Shown: positions 8,664-17,274 of the stretch, piece by piece
How the letters are laid out: each line of letters begins with the position of its first letter
Position numbering within the stretch: position 1 is the first letter of the stretch
Source of the DNA: Amphibacillus jilinensis Y1
GTDB taxonomy: Bacteria > Bacillota > Bacilli > Bacillales > Amphibacillaceae
DNA: 64,000 nucleotides
NCBI RefSeq assembly: GCF_000306965.1
Contig: NZ_JH976434.1
Location: forward strand, 536,102 to 600,101
Reading direction: 5' to 3'
Program-made: the position numbers and the translations under genes
Notes under the pieces: model-generated
The model's database searches: none
The model's input: only the letters and a program-made list of their open reading frames with translations
What the model was told of the DNA's origin: nothing

Positions 8664-10076
8664 CTATTTCTTATGACGACCAAAATAAAACAAGCCAAAC
8701 AATAAGAAAAAGACGGTTATGATGAGTGAAATAATTAAGAATATCACCGGTCCAAATTGATAGATTAGAGGTAAAGAAGCGGCCGTGACAAGTCCACCAC
8801 CAACAAACGGTTCAAAGAGAATTTGCTTATATCCAAACCCTTCTAGCGCTGGGGTCTCGTGATCGGGGTCAGCAATCTTCATTAATAATAATCCAGTCGC
8901 CGTCATTCCCATCGCTTGTCCTAAGTCCCCTACACCACGTTCAAACCAATATTCGGGAATCATTCGAGGAGCTAAAACAAGAAAAGCAAAAACGTTCCAG
9001 GCAATGGCAATAATAGAGAGTAGTAGAAAAGGTACAATATTATCTCCGATAACAGCTAAAGATAAAGTAGCTAATGCACTTACCAGTAGTACATCGAGAG
9101 CGAAGCCAGATATTCTACTAATTAGATTTTGATCAATATAAGTTTCAATATTTAAACGATCAAACACAAGCTGAACAACCATGCCACCAATCATTGCTAA
9201 AGGAAAGAGTGGAACATAAGGAAACAGATAGACATCCGTCCACCCCCCCCAAGTCACTGCTTCTAAGCCAATTAATAACTGTTGAAGAAGATAACCGAGT
9301 GCAATGGCAATGGCAATTAAAGATAGATGAAAAGCAAGTGGTTCAATAGACGTCACTTCTTTCGTTTCCTTCTCGATCTCATACCCATAAGACTCACCGA
9401 TTTGGGCACGTTCTTTTTCGGATAACTTCGCTTTACCACCTACAAATTTAGCGCGACCAGATCGGTAACCCCAATTAATTAATATAATCCCAATCACCAC
9501 ACCTGATAAAATACCAATCGTTGCCAAACCAAGTGCCAGATCGGCACCTTCAGCAAAGCCGAGCTCTTGGAACGTACTCGATAAACCTGCAGCTGTACCA
9601 TGTCCCCCAACAAAGCTAATCTCAATAAGGGCACCCGCCAACGAGCTCATTCCGAAAAATGGGGTTAGGATAAGTAAGGTGAGTAGCAAACCAACCACAT
9701 ATTGTCCCCATGACACCGTTTGTCCCATCACCACCTGTGGACCAGCTATTAACCAAATTTTCTTAAGATTTGGAACAGCTTTACCCAAAAACAAAGCAGC
9801 AAAGACAACATTAATAAATAAACTTGGTAGTGTACCCCAAACCTCTAGCACAAATTCTGGAATAAAACCATGATAAAAAAATGACGTCTCATTGAAAAAC
9901 TGTGACGTCACACGCCCTAATACTTCTGGTCCTACAATTAAAGCAATAAAGCCTGCAATAATAGAACTCGGTAAAAATAAATCGCGTAACCATTTCGTAT
10001 GTAGACGAACAACTTTTGCAATAATTAAAAATACGCCGATTAAAACAAAACTAAAGCCAATCATGTTAGCAGACAT
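8664..10076 (-). CDS. GltS-like sodium/glutamate symporter (ESS family)
   Basis: Membrane carrier of the glutamate:Na+ symporter family, importing glutamate (or a related anion) with sodium. 470 residues, longer than E. coli GltS (about 400) mainly through a hydrophilic central loop (about 215-245, KLSEKERAQIGESYGYEIEK) and N-terminal extension. The two inverted halves each carry the re-entrant motif: FVGGHGTAAGLSSTF near residue 155 and ERGVGDLGQAMGMTATGLL near 385. The ATG has AGGAGGTT upstream. It is a single gene with a recognisable promoter. Glutamate is the family substrate; a compatible-solute role in a halophile would be inference. Confidence 0.88.
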   Translation of the reverse strand: MSANMIGFSFVLIGVFLIIAKVVRLHTKWLRDLFLPSSIIAGFIALIVGPEVLGRVTSQFFNETSFFYHGFIPEFVLEVWGTLPSLFINVVFAALFLGKAVPNLKKIWLIAGPQVVMGQTVSWGQYVVGLLLTLLILTPFFGMSSLAGALIEISFVGGHGTAAGLSSTFQELGFAEGADLALGLATIGILSGVVIGIILINWGYRSGRAKFVGGKAKLSEKERAQIGESYGYEIEKETKEVTSIEPLAFHLSLIAIAIALGYLLQQLLIGLEAVTWGGWTDVYLFPYVPLFPLAMIGGMVVQLVFDRLNIETYIDQNLISRISGFALDVLLVSALATLSLAVIGDNIVPFLLLSIIAIAWNVFAFLVLAPRMIPEYWFERGVGDLGQAMGMTATGLLLMKIADPDHETPALEGFGYKQILFEPFVGGGLVTAASLPLIYQFGPVIFLIISLIITVFFLLFGLFYFGRHKK

Positions 10077-10135
10077 ATAGTAACCTCCTATTCTATTAAC
10101 AATCTAGCGACATTTAGAGAAACGACGCCAAAATT

Positions 10136-10165
10136 ATTATAATAGAAAAGGAAGGGTCACTACAA
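10136..10165 (-). promoter_or_regulatory. sigma-A promoter of the GltS-like gene
   Basis: On the minus strand, TTGTAG, 18 bases, then a perfect TATAAT, about 60 bases before the start codon. Confidence 0.55.
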
Positions 10166-10194
10166 GTAGAAACACTTTATTCCAAATATTGCGA

Positions 10195-11094
10195 TTATTT
10201 CAATTTTAATATAAACTCTTCTATAGTATCATCTGGATAGACGCCTATGCGTGGAATTTCTAATCGATTAACTTCTTGATCAGCTTTTTTATATTCAACA
10301 GTAAATGCAAGGTCAACTCCGACATTATTCAAAACGGTTAGATTAGCTTGATCATACTCACCATAAGGGTAAGCAAATGCGCGCTTTCTTCCACCCAGCT
10401 TATTAACACTTATTAACACATCAGATTCTACCTCTCTATGATCATGTGTAAGTAAATAGGGTATGTCTGCTTCCGTTCGCTCATGTAATCTGTCTGTGTG
10501 GCTTTGATATTCAAAAACGTCAGCACCTGCTATGATATCCTCTTCACTTAAATATAGCGCATCCTCGCTAACTACCTTACCTGTTATTAAAAATATGGTC
10601 GCAAAGAAGTCATGGCGTTTTAAAATGGGATAAGCTACCGTGTAATTATCTTTAAACCCATCATCAAAAGTAATGAGTACGCTTTTCTCTGGAACATCTA
10701 ACGCCCCATTAATAAATTGTTCGAATTCCTTTAAGTTAAGGGTGACATATCCTTGTTCAGCTAAATAATCGATCTGTTCTTCGAATGCTTGACGATGAAC
10801 AATCGTATCATACAATTGTCCATTTTCATCATAATGCCATGTCTCAATATCTTCATCAGCTAAAATACGATGATACATTAATACAGCAACTGATTTAGCT
10901 TCTTCTCCTTCTTCCACATCAAATGACCGCAGCGTTTCACTCCAATCCCCTTGCTTAACCGGTGGTAGCGACCATTCACGATTTAAATGTCTCGGGGGAT
11001 TGGATAAGGCGTTGATAAAAGGAATGCCCATGAGATTGAATAACCAAATCATTGACGTAATAAAACAAAAAGTAAAGATCAGATTAAACTTCAC
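10195..11094 (-). CDS. polysaccharide deacetylase (NodB/CE4), membrane-anchored
   Basis: 299-residue extracytoplasmic carbohydrate deacetylase with an N-terminal membrane anchor (residues about 3-25). Catalytic motifs of CE4 are present: TFDDG with Asp144-Asp145, SHTDRLH with metal ligands His199 and His204, and YPYGEYD. The leading VAVLMYHRI strand resembles PgaB/IcaB-type enzymes. The start is GTG at 11094, overlapping the synthase stop (GTGA), with GAGGAGG eight bases upstream; a longer frame through the synthase end is not real. As third gene of the GH16-GT2-CE4 operon it most likely removes acetyl groups from the polymer the GT2 enzyme exports. Confidence 0.9.
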   Translation of the reverse strand: MKFNLIFTFCFITSMIWLFNLMGIPFINALSNPPRHLNREWSLPPVKQGDWSETLRSFDVEEGEEAKSVAVLMYHRILADEDIETWHYDENGQLYDTIVHRQAFEEQIDYLAEQGYVTLNLKEFEQFINGALDVPEKSVLITFDDGFKDNYTVAYPILKRHDFFATIFLITGKVVSEDALYLSEEDIIAGADVFEYQSHTDRLHERTEADIPYLLTHDHREVESDVLISVNKLGGRKRAFAYPYGEYDQANLTVLNNVGVDLAFTVEYKKADQEVNRLEIPRIGVYPDDTIEEFILKLK

Positions 11095-12419
11095 GAAGCG
11101 CCCTCCTCTAACTGCAGTTGGCCAACCCGACGTGAAACATGCCAACTTTCCTTATTTTTAAAGTAGAGAAAGGTTCCACAGATGACAAATAGAATCCCTA
11201 GCAGGCGATAGCTAACGACCTCGAATGGAATAAACAGACCAATTCGAATGTAATCTAGAAGCCGGTATCGAAAACCATACCTTCCACTTACAACAAGTGC
11301 TGCTATACTTTGGTAACAAGCTGTTAACAAACTGGTTAGCCCTAGTGTTAAGGGAATAATCAATGGTGTTTGATAAATTAGTAATGTAAAGGGAATCAAG
11401 ATCATAAAGAAAGCATTAATCGTCCCTAACAAGAGCGAATCGAGCAACAAATAAATAGATGGCAAGCATTTCATTTGTCGAAAGAAACGATGCCAATAGG
11501 TAACAACACAATCAATAAACGCTTTTTGCCATCTCATCCTTTGATTAAATAAATCAGGAAAAGTAGCTGGACACTCTGTAAAACAAGTAGCCTTAGGTAC
11601 AAATATGAGTTTCTCTCCTGCACCTGTCTTTTTAATTAACTGCTGAATTTTCAGTGTAATATCCATATCTTCTCCAACGGTTCGACGGTAACCACCTACC
11701 GCAATAAGAGCCGATTTCCTAAAGGCTCCAAAAGCGCCAGCAATAACGGTAATTGCCCCTAACTTAGACTGGGCATACTTATGCAAATAAAAGGCTGTTA
11801 AATATTGCAACACTTGAAAGCGAAGTAAGCCCGATAAACTAAACGTTGGCAACTTGCCCAACATCCCTTGTCCAATATGAACAACACCACCAGCCGCTAT
11901 AACTTTAGGATCACTAAATGCTTGTTGCATCTCGACAATCGCATCGGGAGCTAAAACACTGTCAGCATCAAGTGTGACTACTAATTCATGTTTTGCAAAA
12001 TCTACACCCACATTAAGCGCATCAGCTTTGCCTCCATTCTCTTTATCTATTACATATAAATGTGGATAATGTTCAGATTGATAAGTAGCTTTTACTGTTT
12101 GATAATTTAGTTTTCCACTAAACTGTCGATTGGTGGGTACTAATTTTAAGGATTCTTCCAAGACACTCAACGTGCGATCATTAGAACCATCGTTAATGAA
12201 GATGGCTTCAAAATGTTGAGCATCGCTTTCTAAAATGCCAGATAAACAATGTTCAATTACTTTCTCCTCGTTAAATGCAGGAATTAAGATTGAAACTGAT
12301 TTTAAGGCGTCGCCTCTTTGTTCAGGTTGATGCTTCTTGTTCTGAAATAACGGAATAAACATATACAATAATTGAAATACGAGAAACAGCGCATATAAAA
12401 CCAAGGCAAACCATAGCAT
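11091..12419 (-). CDS. processive family 2 glycosyltransferase (exopolysaccharide synthase)
   Basis: Integral-membrane synthase that polymerises a beta-linked sugar from a UDP-sugar and moves the chain across the membrane, as in IcaA/PgaC, hyaluronan and cellulose synthases. 442 residues. One N-terminal helix precedes the GT-A domain with Asp77 (FINDGSND), DAD at 151-153, the catalytic base in GED (Asp251) and QRMRW at 293-297. At least three C-terminal helices follow. Its ATG overlaps the GH16 stop by one base and its TGA overlaps the deacetylase start. The deacetylase partner favours a poly-N-acetylglucosamine-like product, but the GH16 partner is not usual for that polymer. Confidence 0.92.
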   Translation of the reverse strand: MLWFALVLYALFLVFQLLYMFIPLFQNKKHQPEQRGDALKSVSILIPAFNEEKVIEHCLSGILESDAQHFEAIFINDGSNDRTLSVLEESLKLVPTNRQFSGKLNYQTVKATYQSEHYPHLYVIDKENGGKADALNVGVDFAKHELVVTLDADSVLAPDAIVEMQQAFSDPKVIAAGGVVHIGQGMLGKLPTFSLSGLLRFQVLQYLTAFYLHKYAQSKLGAITVIAGAFGAFRKSALIAVGGYRRTVGEDMDITLKIQQLIKKTGAGEKLIFVPKATCFTECPATFPDLFNQRMRWQKAFIDCVVTYWHRFFRQMKCLPSIYLLLDSLLLGTINAFFMILIPFTLLIYQTPLIIPLTLGLTSLLTACYQSIAALVVSGRYGFRYRLLDYIRIGLFIPFEVVSYRLLGILFVICGTFLYFKNKESWHVSRRVGQLQLEEGAS

Positions 12420-13246
12420 TAGTGTTCACCTTCTTTCAATTGATAAACGCGAATATAATCCACTTCATACGCTTGAGGTAATCGCGTCGTTTCATCAGGT
12501 GAACCTGGCCAGTCCCCTCCAACTGCTGTGTTCAAGTAAAGGTACATTGGCACTTGGGGTACAAATGCTGTTGTTCGATAACGCTCTACCCCATCAATTA
12601 ACCAAATCAATTCATCTTCTGACCATTCAAGTACAAATGTATGAAATGCTTCCGAGAAATCAGGCCCTTTAAAAGAAGCGGCATCACTTCTCAAGCGTTC
12701 GTTCTCTAACCAATGGACGACCATCCAGACGCGATCAGGCTCATGCCCTAGTAACTCGATGATATCAATTTCAGGTAACCATGTTTCGTCTTGGTTAGGC
12801 ATCATCCAAAAAGCGGGGAATATCCCTTGCCCTCGTGGTAGCTTTGCCCGAATTTCAACACGTCCATATAAAAAGCTCCATTTGTCTTTAGTATGTAATG
12901 CACCTGATTGATAACTTTCATCCGTCACTAGTCGTAACAGCCCTTGGTTAACCTTCACTTGATCCGGATGATAGAATTGCAGCTCATTGTTTTTATCTAG
13001 CCATCCTTCTTCTAGAGTCCATTTACTTCTATTTACTTGTTCACCTTCAAATTCATCTCGCCACATTAACTGCCACTTAGGATATAAAAAGCAAGTTGCT
13101 GTTTTTCTTTGATTAAGAAAAATACTGCTCTTCTGATGATCAACCGCCAGCACTGTACTAGGAAAAGTATGATACGACATCCTGAATATTTGTAAACAAG
13201 TTAATGCAAACAAACCTAATATACACTTCAATACCCCCACCTTCAT
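12419..13246 (-). CDS. exported GH16 beta-glucanase-like enzyme
   Basis: Secreted or membrane-tethered family 16 glycoside hydrolase. An N-terminal hydrophobic helix is followed by a beta-jelly-roll domain. The catalytic motif is EIDIIE (Glu159 nucleophile, Asp161, Glu164 acid/base), the ExDxxE form of laminarinase-type members, and WRDEFEG, RGQGIFPAFWMMP and YLNTAVGGDWPG are conserved GH16 strands. An ATG two codons upstream abuts the Shine-Dalgarno, so I take the second. It is first gene of the GH16-GT2-CE4 operon, so it probably trims or releases the polymer made by the synthase. Specificity for beta-1,3 or beta-1,3-1,4 linkages is family knowledge, not shown here. Confidence 0.9.
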   Translation of the reverse strand: MKVGVLKCILGLFALTCLQIFRMSYHTFPSTVLAVDHQKSSIFLNQRKTATCFLYPKWQLMWRDEFEGEQVNRSKWTLEEGWLDKNNELQFYHPDQVKVNQGLLRLVTDESYQSGALHTKDKWSFLYGRVEIRAKLPRGQGIFPAFWMMPNQDETWLPEIDIIELLGHEPDRVWMVVHWLENERLRSDAASFKGPDFSEAFHTFVLEWSEDELIWLIDGVERYRTTAFVPQVPMYLYLNTAVGGDWPGSPDETTRLPQAYEVDYIRVYQLKEGEH

Positions 13247-13577
13247 GTCCATTCCCCCATCATCAATTTCTTCTAGTAATATATGGAGAGAATAATAGGA
13301 TTAGAACTAGAGTTTAGAAATATATGTGCATGAATAAATTTAAAAAATTAATCTTTTAATAGGTTATCTATAAGCGTTATTGACATAACTTAAAATGAAC
13401 GAAAATCAGGTGATCAACACATACTTTTTGGAGAGCCTTTTATCCACAGATAACTGCCGGTAACAAATAGATAATAGAGCAAATCTATCTAGGCGACAGC
13501 TAACGGAGGCCATTGATTGAAGGCTCGTTTGATACTTTCCAAAAATTCAAAAAAGCCAGCTATAACAGGAAGTGATA
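13247..13577. other. gene-free interval upstream of the GH16 operon, with R1 copy
   Basis: Contains the promoter side of the GH16 operon (A/T-rich, no clear hexamers), an R1 copy at 13444-13530, and 45 bases of unrelated sequence up to the IS end. Confidence 0.5.
13444..13530 (-). repeat. R1 dispersed repeat, copy 3 (reverse orientation)
   Basis: On the minus strand: AAACGAGCCTTCAATCAATGG, CTCCGTTAGC, CCTAGATAGATTTGCTC, TTATCTATTTG, GGCAGTTATCTGTGG. The central CCCACTAACTG..CAGG section present at 49217 is missing. It lies 47 bases from the IS3 end. Confidence 0.75.
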
Positions 13578-13598
13578 TGCTCCCCTAAAGGTAGACAG
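13578..13598 (+). repeat. left inverted repeat of the IS3-family element
   Basis: TGCTCCCCTAAAGGTAGACAG; compare the right end, which read inward is TGCCCCCTGTCAAGTAGACAG (16 of 21 alike). Confidence 0.85.
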
Positions 13599-13641
13599 AT
13601 TAAAAAATAAAAATCTGACTGCTTATAGGGGAGTATTTATT

Positions 13642-14319
13642 ATGTCCAAAAGATCTTACTCTGCAGAAGAGAAATACGAGGTATTAAAGAAATTAGATAA
13701 GCAGTGTTCAACATATGAACTTGAGTCAAAATATAATGTGCACCATACAACGATTGTGGACTGGAAACACAAGTATGATAAGTATGGTTTGGAGGGTCTA
13801 AAAGCGTCTTCCACTTGGAAAAAGTATTCAAAGGAATTGAAGCTAGCTGCCATTAGAGATTATCTGTCTGGGAAGTATTCGATACGTGCGGTGGTTAGGT
13901 TGTATGAAATATCGAGTACTTCTGTCCTCAGAGGTTGGACAAAGAAGTATAATAGTCATAGAGATTTAAAAGACACGTCAAAAGGAAGGACGAGCGCTAT
14001 GACTAAGGGAAGAAAAACGACTTGGGAAGAACGAATACAGATTGTAATGGATTGCCTGGGGAACGAAAAAAATTATCAAGAAACAGCTAATACTTATAAT
14101 GTTTCTTATCAACAAGTTTATCAGTGGGTTAAGAAGTATGAAGATGGTGGAGATGAAGCGCTGAAAGATAAACGTGGTCATAAGAAAGAAGAAGCTAAGC
14201 TAACTCCAGAAGAGAAAACCAACCTTCAAATGAAAAAGTTAGAAAGAGAAAATGAACGGTTACGTGCGGAGAATTTATTCTTAAAAAAGTTAGAGGAGAT
14301 CGAAAGGAGGCGAAAATAA
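13642..14319 (+). CDS. IS3-family transposase OrfA (helix-turn-helix protein)
   Basis: 225-residue DNA-binding part of the transposase. Three helix-turn-helix-like repeats are visible (residues about 5-55, 65-110 and 128-180), then a leucine-zipper-like segment ERENERLRAENLFLKK at the C-terminus. Near its end the heptamer A AAA AAG (14283-14289) is in the correct phase for -1 ribosomal slippage into orfB. An AGGAGG (14305-14310) follows it and could act as the stimulatory Shine-Dalgarno. OrfA alone usually represses transposition. Confidence 0.92.
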   Translation: MSKRSYSAEEKYEVLKKLDKQCSTYELESKYNVHHTTIVDWKHKYDKYGLEGLKASSTWKKYSKELKLAAIRDYLSGKYSIRAVVRLYEISSTSVLRGWTKKYNSHRDLKDTSKGRTSAMTKGRKTTWEERIQIVMDCLGNEKNYQETANTYNVSYQQVYQWVKKYEDGGDEALKDKRGHKKEEAKLTPEEKTNLQMKKLERENERLRAENLFLKKLEEIERRRK

Positions 14320-15197
14320 GCCAAATCCGGTTTGAGGATAAATATATCGCTATTCAAGAGCTTCACCAGGATGAAGGTTTAAGCATTCGTTTACTTTGTG
14401 AAATTGCAGGAATTGCACGATCTGCATACTACAAGTGGCTTAACCGTACACCTTCCTCCAGAGAAATACTAAATAAAGAAATTATCAAAGAGATGAAAGC
14501 TCTCCATGAAAAAGTGGATGGCATATTTGGTTATCGCCAAATGCTGCTTCACATGAATAGAAAGTTCGAGGAGAAGTTTAATCATAAAAGAATCTATCGG
14601 TTGATGAAAGTGGCTGGATTACGCTCTCTCATTCGTGTCAAGAAGAAGCACTATAAACGCTCTACACCTCAACATGTGGCAGACAATATATTAAATCGTG
14701 AATTTACAGCCGAGAAACCAAATGAAAAATGGGTAACGGACGTGACAGAATTTAAGTATGGCCAATCAAAAAAGGCCTATTTAAGTGCCATCCGTGATCT
14801 TTATGACGGATCTATTATAAGTTATGTTCTAGGACACTCCAACAATAATCAACTCGTATTCAAGACACTTTATCAAGCCACAGTACTATTGAATGGTGAC
14901 CATCCTCTTATCCATAGTGACCGTGGATTTCAATACACATCTAAAGGGTTCAAACGCAAGATAGATGCGGCAGAGATGACACAAAGTATGTCACGAGTTG
15001 GGCGGTGTATTGATAATGGCCCAATGGAATCATTTTTCGGAACACTGAAATGTGAGAAATATTATTTGCACAAATATAAGACATTTGAGGAACTTACTAC
15101 TGCGATAGATGAGTACATCCATTATTATAATCATGAAAGATACCAAAAACGATTAAAAGGCCTTAGCCCTATGGAATATAGAGCTAAAGCCGCTTAA
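14283..15197 (+). CDS. IS3-family transposase OrfB (DDE integrase), reached by -1 frameshift
   Basis: Catalytic part of the OrfAB fusion, open in the -1 frame from the slippery site. There is no ATG, GTG or TTG before 14493, well inside the conserved HTH_21 segment (LSIRLLCEIAGIARSAYYKW), so expression must come through the frameshift. The RNase H-like catalytic triad is intact: Asp in WVTDVTEF, Asp in HSDRGFQYTS, and Glu in DNGPMESFFGTLK, about 35 residues after the second Asp. The C-terminal YNHERYQKRLKGLSPMEYR is typical. With both frames and ends intact, the element could still be active. Confidence 0.9.
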   Translation, partial: KKVRGDRKEAKISQIRFEDKYIAIQELHQDEGLSIRLLCEIAGIARSAYYKWLNRTPSSREILNKEIIKEMKALHEKVDGIFGYRQMLLHMNRKFEEKFNHKRIYRLMKVAGLRSLIRVKKKHYKRSTPQHVADNILNREFTAEKPNEKWVTDVTEFKYGQSKKAYLSAIRDLYDGSIISYVLGHSNNNQLVFKTLYQATVLLNGDHPLIHSDRGFQYTSKGFKRKIDAAEMTQSMSRVGRCIDNGPMESFFGTLKCEKYYLHKYKTFEELTTAIDEYIHYYNHERYQKRLKGLSPMEYRAKAA

Positions 15198-15216
15198 ATC
15201 ATTTTTATTATTTCCA

Positions 15217-15237
15217 CTGTCTACTTGACAGGGGGCA
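15217..15237 (-). repeat. right inverted repeat of the IS3-family element
   Basis: Inward reading TGCCCCCTGTCAAGTAGACAG, ending in the CA tip typical of IS3-family elements. Confidence 0.85.
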
Positions 15238-15239
15238 GT

Positions 15240-16352
15240 TCATTCTATCTTTTTTCTTCTTTTATAATCTTTAACATAAACATCAACAGCTTTGAGCGCT
15301 TCGACAACTTGATCAGCAGTCACCTCAAATGGCATATTTGTCATGGTATCGTCTGGATCGACTGCTAATTCTGCCACACGTTTCAAATCTTTATCTGAAG
15401 CTTCATCTAAATGAAGGGCTTCCATGGTAATCGGTAAGTCAAGCTTAAGCATAAAATCAATATAACGCTCAAGCTCTTCAATAGGCCGATTCTCTAGGAC
15501 GAGCTGTGCAACAATACCATAAGCAACTTTTTCACCATGTGACATACTATGGATTTCACCGTGAAGAGCTGACAGTCCGTTATGAATGGCGTGTGCACCT
15601 GCAATTCCACCATTTTCAAATCCTAGCCCACTTAATAACGTATTTGCTTCTACTATTGCTTCAAGAGCGGGGGTGACAATTTTTCCTTTATTAGCGGCAT
15701 AGGCTTGTATACCATATTCAAATAATATCTCTTCACATTTTTCAGCAATCGCGTAACCAGCAAGCGTCGATTTTCCATCATGCATATTTTGACCGTGAGC
15801 CTGTCTTGTCGCTCGCGCTTCAATTAATGTTGCTAAAGCATCTGAAATACCTGACGCCAGCATATGTGGTGGCCCTTGTGAAATAATACGTGTATCATTC
15901 ATGACCAAATCAGGGTTTTTATCATAAAATTGATATTTCTCAACTTCACCATCCTCTGTATAAATCACAGATAAACCAGAAGTTGGGGCATCTGATGACG
16001 CCAATGTATTAAAGATCAGCATCGAAGCATCTAACTCTGCTGCCACAGCCTTTGCAGTGTCTAGGGCCTTACCCGTACCGACACCTAATACAGCATTTAC
16101 ATTATCTTTTTCACCAATTTCCGTTATGCGTTCAATTTCTTTCATCGAACACTCACCCTGAAACGTTACCTTTGATATGCTGAATCCATCATGCTCTAAT
16201 TCATCAACTAAATCATTCCCACAAATTTCTTGCACGTTTTCATCAGCTAGTACAAGCACTTTCTTACCATACGGTTTAATATAGTCACCAGCACGTGACA
16301 ATAAATCTTTTCCTTGAACATAGCGACTTGGACTTCCAAAAATTATATCCAA
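15240..16352 (-). CDS. gldA: glycerol dehydrogenase (NAD+, Zn2+)
   Basis: Oxidises glycerol to dihydroxyacetone with NAD+. This feeds the DHA kinase encoded at 3.6-5.6 kb. 370 residues from a TTG at 16352, ten bases after AAAGGAGG; upstream codons to 16430 add 26 unconserved residues. The length and ligand spacing fit GldA exactly: Asp171, His254 (GAHAIHNGL) and His272 (SHGEKVAYG) match the zinc ligands 173/256/274 of the Bacillus enzyme. GVGTGKALDTAKAVA is the NAD-binding glycine motif. The IS3 element ends two bases from its stop codon, so any native terminator has been displaced. Confidence 0.95.
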   Translation of the reverse strand: MDIIFGSPSRYVQGKDLLSRAGDYIKPYGKKVLVLADENVQEICGNDLVDELEHDGFSISKVTFQGECSMKEIERITEIGEKDNVNAVLGVGTGKALDTAKAVAAELDASMLIFNTLASSDAPTSGLSVIYTEDGEVEKYQFYDKNPDLVMNDTRIISQGPPHMLASGISDALATLIEARATRQAHGQNMHDGKSTLAGYAIAEKCEEILFEYGIQAYAANKGKIVTPALEAIVEANTLLSGLGFENGGIAGAHAIHNGLSALHGEIHSMSHGEKVAYGIVAQLVLENRPIEELERYIDFMLKLDLPITMEALHLDEASDKDLKRVAELAVDPDDTMTNMPFEVTADQVVEALKAVDVYVKDYKRRKKIE

Positions 16353-16640
16353 TGTAACCTGTCCTCCTTTGGTTTTACAAACATAATGACGCTTGGTTAT
16401 TGTATACCCAGTAATTGGAGCACTAAACATGTAATGATAGTAATAGCGAAAAGGAACGGGCTTTGTACATGAAACTATTTACAATGAATTTTCAGATTAT
16501 TATCAGGATAATGAAGGTAGTAATCGGTTTACAACATTAGAATGAGATGGAATGATGATGAAGGTCTACAACTTGCACAAGCATTTGTAGAGGTAATATT
16601 AGAATTTGTTGAACAGGAGTAAATACCATTTTTATATAAG

Positions 16641-16669
16641 AAGGCGTAGAAATTTCCTCTACGCCTTTT
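16641..16669 (+). terminator. orphan plus-strand terminator
   Basis: AAGGCGTAGA / TCTACGCCTT perfect 10-base stem, seven-base loop, then TTTT. It follows the decayed frame at 16542-16622 rather than any intact gene. Confidence 0.7.
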
Positions 16670-16728
16670 AGTAAGAAATATTATGTATAGAATAGACCAT
16701 ATACAAAAATAATGAATTCCAATAAATA

Positions 16729-16780
16729 AACGAGTATAAAATGGAATTAATAAAGCTATTAATCCAATTTTATACTCGTT
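16729..16780. terminator. 24-base palindrome, bidirectional terminator
   Basis: Left arm 16729-16752 and right arm 16757-16780 pair with two mismatches around a four-base loop (AAGC). It sits about 70 bases past the small-peptide gene on the minus strand. Confidence 0.6.
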
Positions 16781-16848
16781 AATTAAAACTTTAAACTAAA
16801 CTTCGTATCCCACAATGGAGACTAATTATTATTACTTCTAAAATTACC

Positions 16849-17013
16849 TCAATGACCGAGGTTATCGCTATCGCCACTGAGTGGCTCAACCACTTCCCCA
16901 TTATTATCGGTTACAATCGTTTTCTGAGTCGGTTCTTTCGAATCTAAAAAATAAGCAAAAGTTCCAATTATGATAACTAACATAATTAGCATTATAAAAA
17001 TGCGTTTTTTCAT
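16849..17013 (-). CDS. 54-residue membrane-anchored or exported small peptide
   Basis: Too short for routine calling, but well supported: GAGGAGGA six to seven bases before the ATG, a signal-like N-terminus (MKKRIFIMLIMLVIIIGTF), then a polar tail of about 30 residues ending EVVEPLSGDSDNLGH. The hydrophobic segment could be an uncleaved anchor. It lies just downstream of a decayed small exported-protein gene in the same orientation, and upstream of the palindromic terminator. No family recognised; a secreted signalling or pheromone precursor is one possibility without direct evidence. Confidence 0.65.
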   Translation of the reverse strand: MKKRIFIMLIMLVIIIGTFAYFLDSKEPTQKTIVTDNNGEVVEPLSGDSDNLGH

Positions 17014-17044
17014 AACTATCCTCCTCATAAGATATATATAGAAA

Positions 17045-17274
17045 TTACTTAATTGTAGCTACATGATATGTTTGCCCATTGTTTGGATTATCTACAACAA
17101 AATAAAAAAATTCACTTGCAATAATTGTATACGGTGATCCACTCAATGGTAGATTATACTACTCTTCTACATCTGATGGACTATTGAGCCAAGTATGAGT
17201 CCGGAGACCATAAAAACTACAGAGCTCTCAAGTATGAGTGGAATAATTAATAATACTAAGATACTACCTAACAT
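17045..17274 (-). pseudogene. decayed small exported-protein gene
   Basis: Starts with ATG and a hydrophobic segment (MLGSILVLLIIPLILESSVV) but needs a frame change near 17200 to continue as GLRTHTWLNSPSDVEE, then an in-frame TAG, then a credible C-terminus (YNLPLSGSPYTIIASEFFYF ... YHVATIK). One frameshift and one stop therefore interrupt what looks like a single protein of about 75 residues. It precedes the intact 54-residue gene in the same direction. The original function is not recognised. Confidence 0.4.

Larger units (their letters stand above)
13578..15237 (+). mobile_element. IS3-family insertion sequence (IS150-like), apparently complete
   Basis: A 1,660-bp element bounded by 21-bp imperfect inverted repeats (TG at the left tip, CA at the right), with orfA and orfB joined by a programmed -1 frameshift. 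The flanking three or four bases (GATA left, GTTC right) do not match, so no target duplication is visible. The right end stops two bases before the gldA stop codon. Either the duplication decayed or a deletion or recombination occurred beside the element. Confidence 0.92.
16353..16848. other. interval with decayed coding remnant and two terminators
   Basis: Holds the upstream region of gldA, a plus-strand remnant at 16542-16622 (26 codons, MRWNDDEGLQLAQAFVEVIL..., with coding-like composition but no Shine-Dalgarno), a strong terminator at 16641-16669, and a long palindrome at 16729-16780. The remnant looks like the C-terminus of a lost gene. Confidence 0.4.

Noticed and set aside
13570-15245. 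Target-site duplication of the IS3 element
   Set aside because: Three to five flanking bases on each side do not match in any register next to the TG/CA tips.
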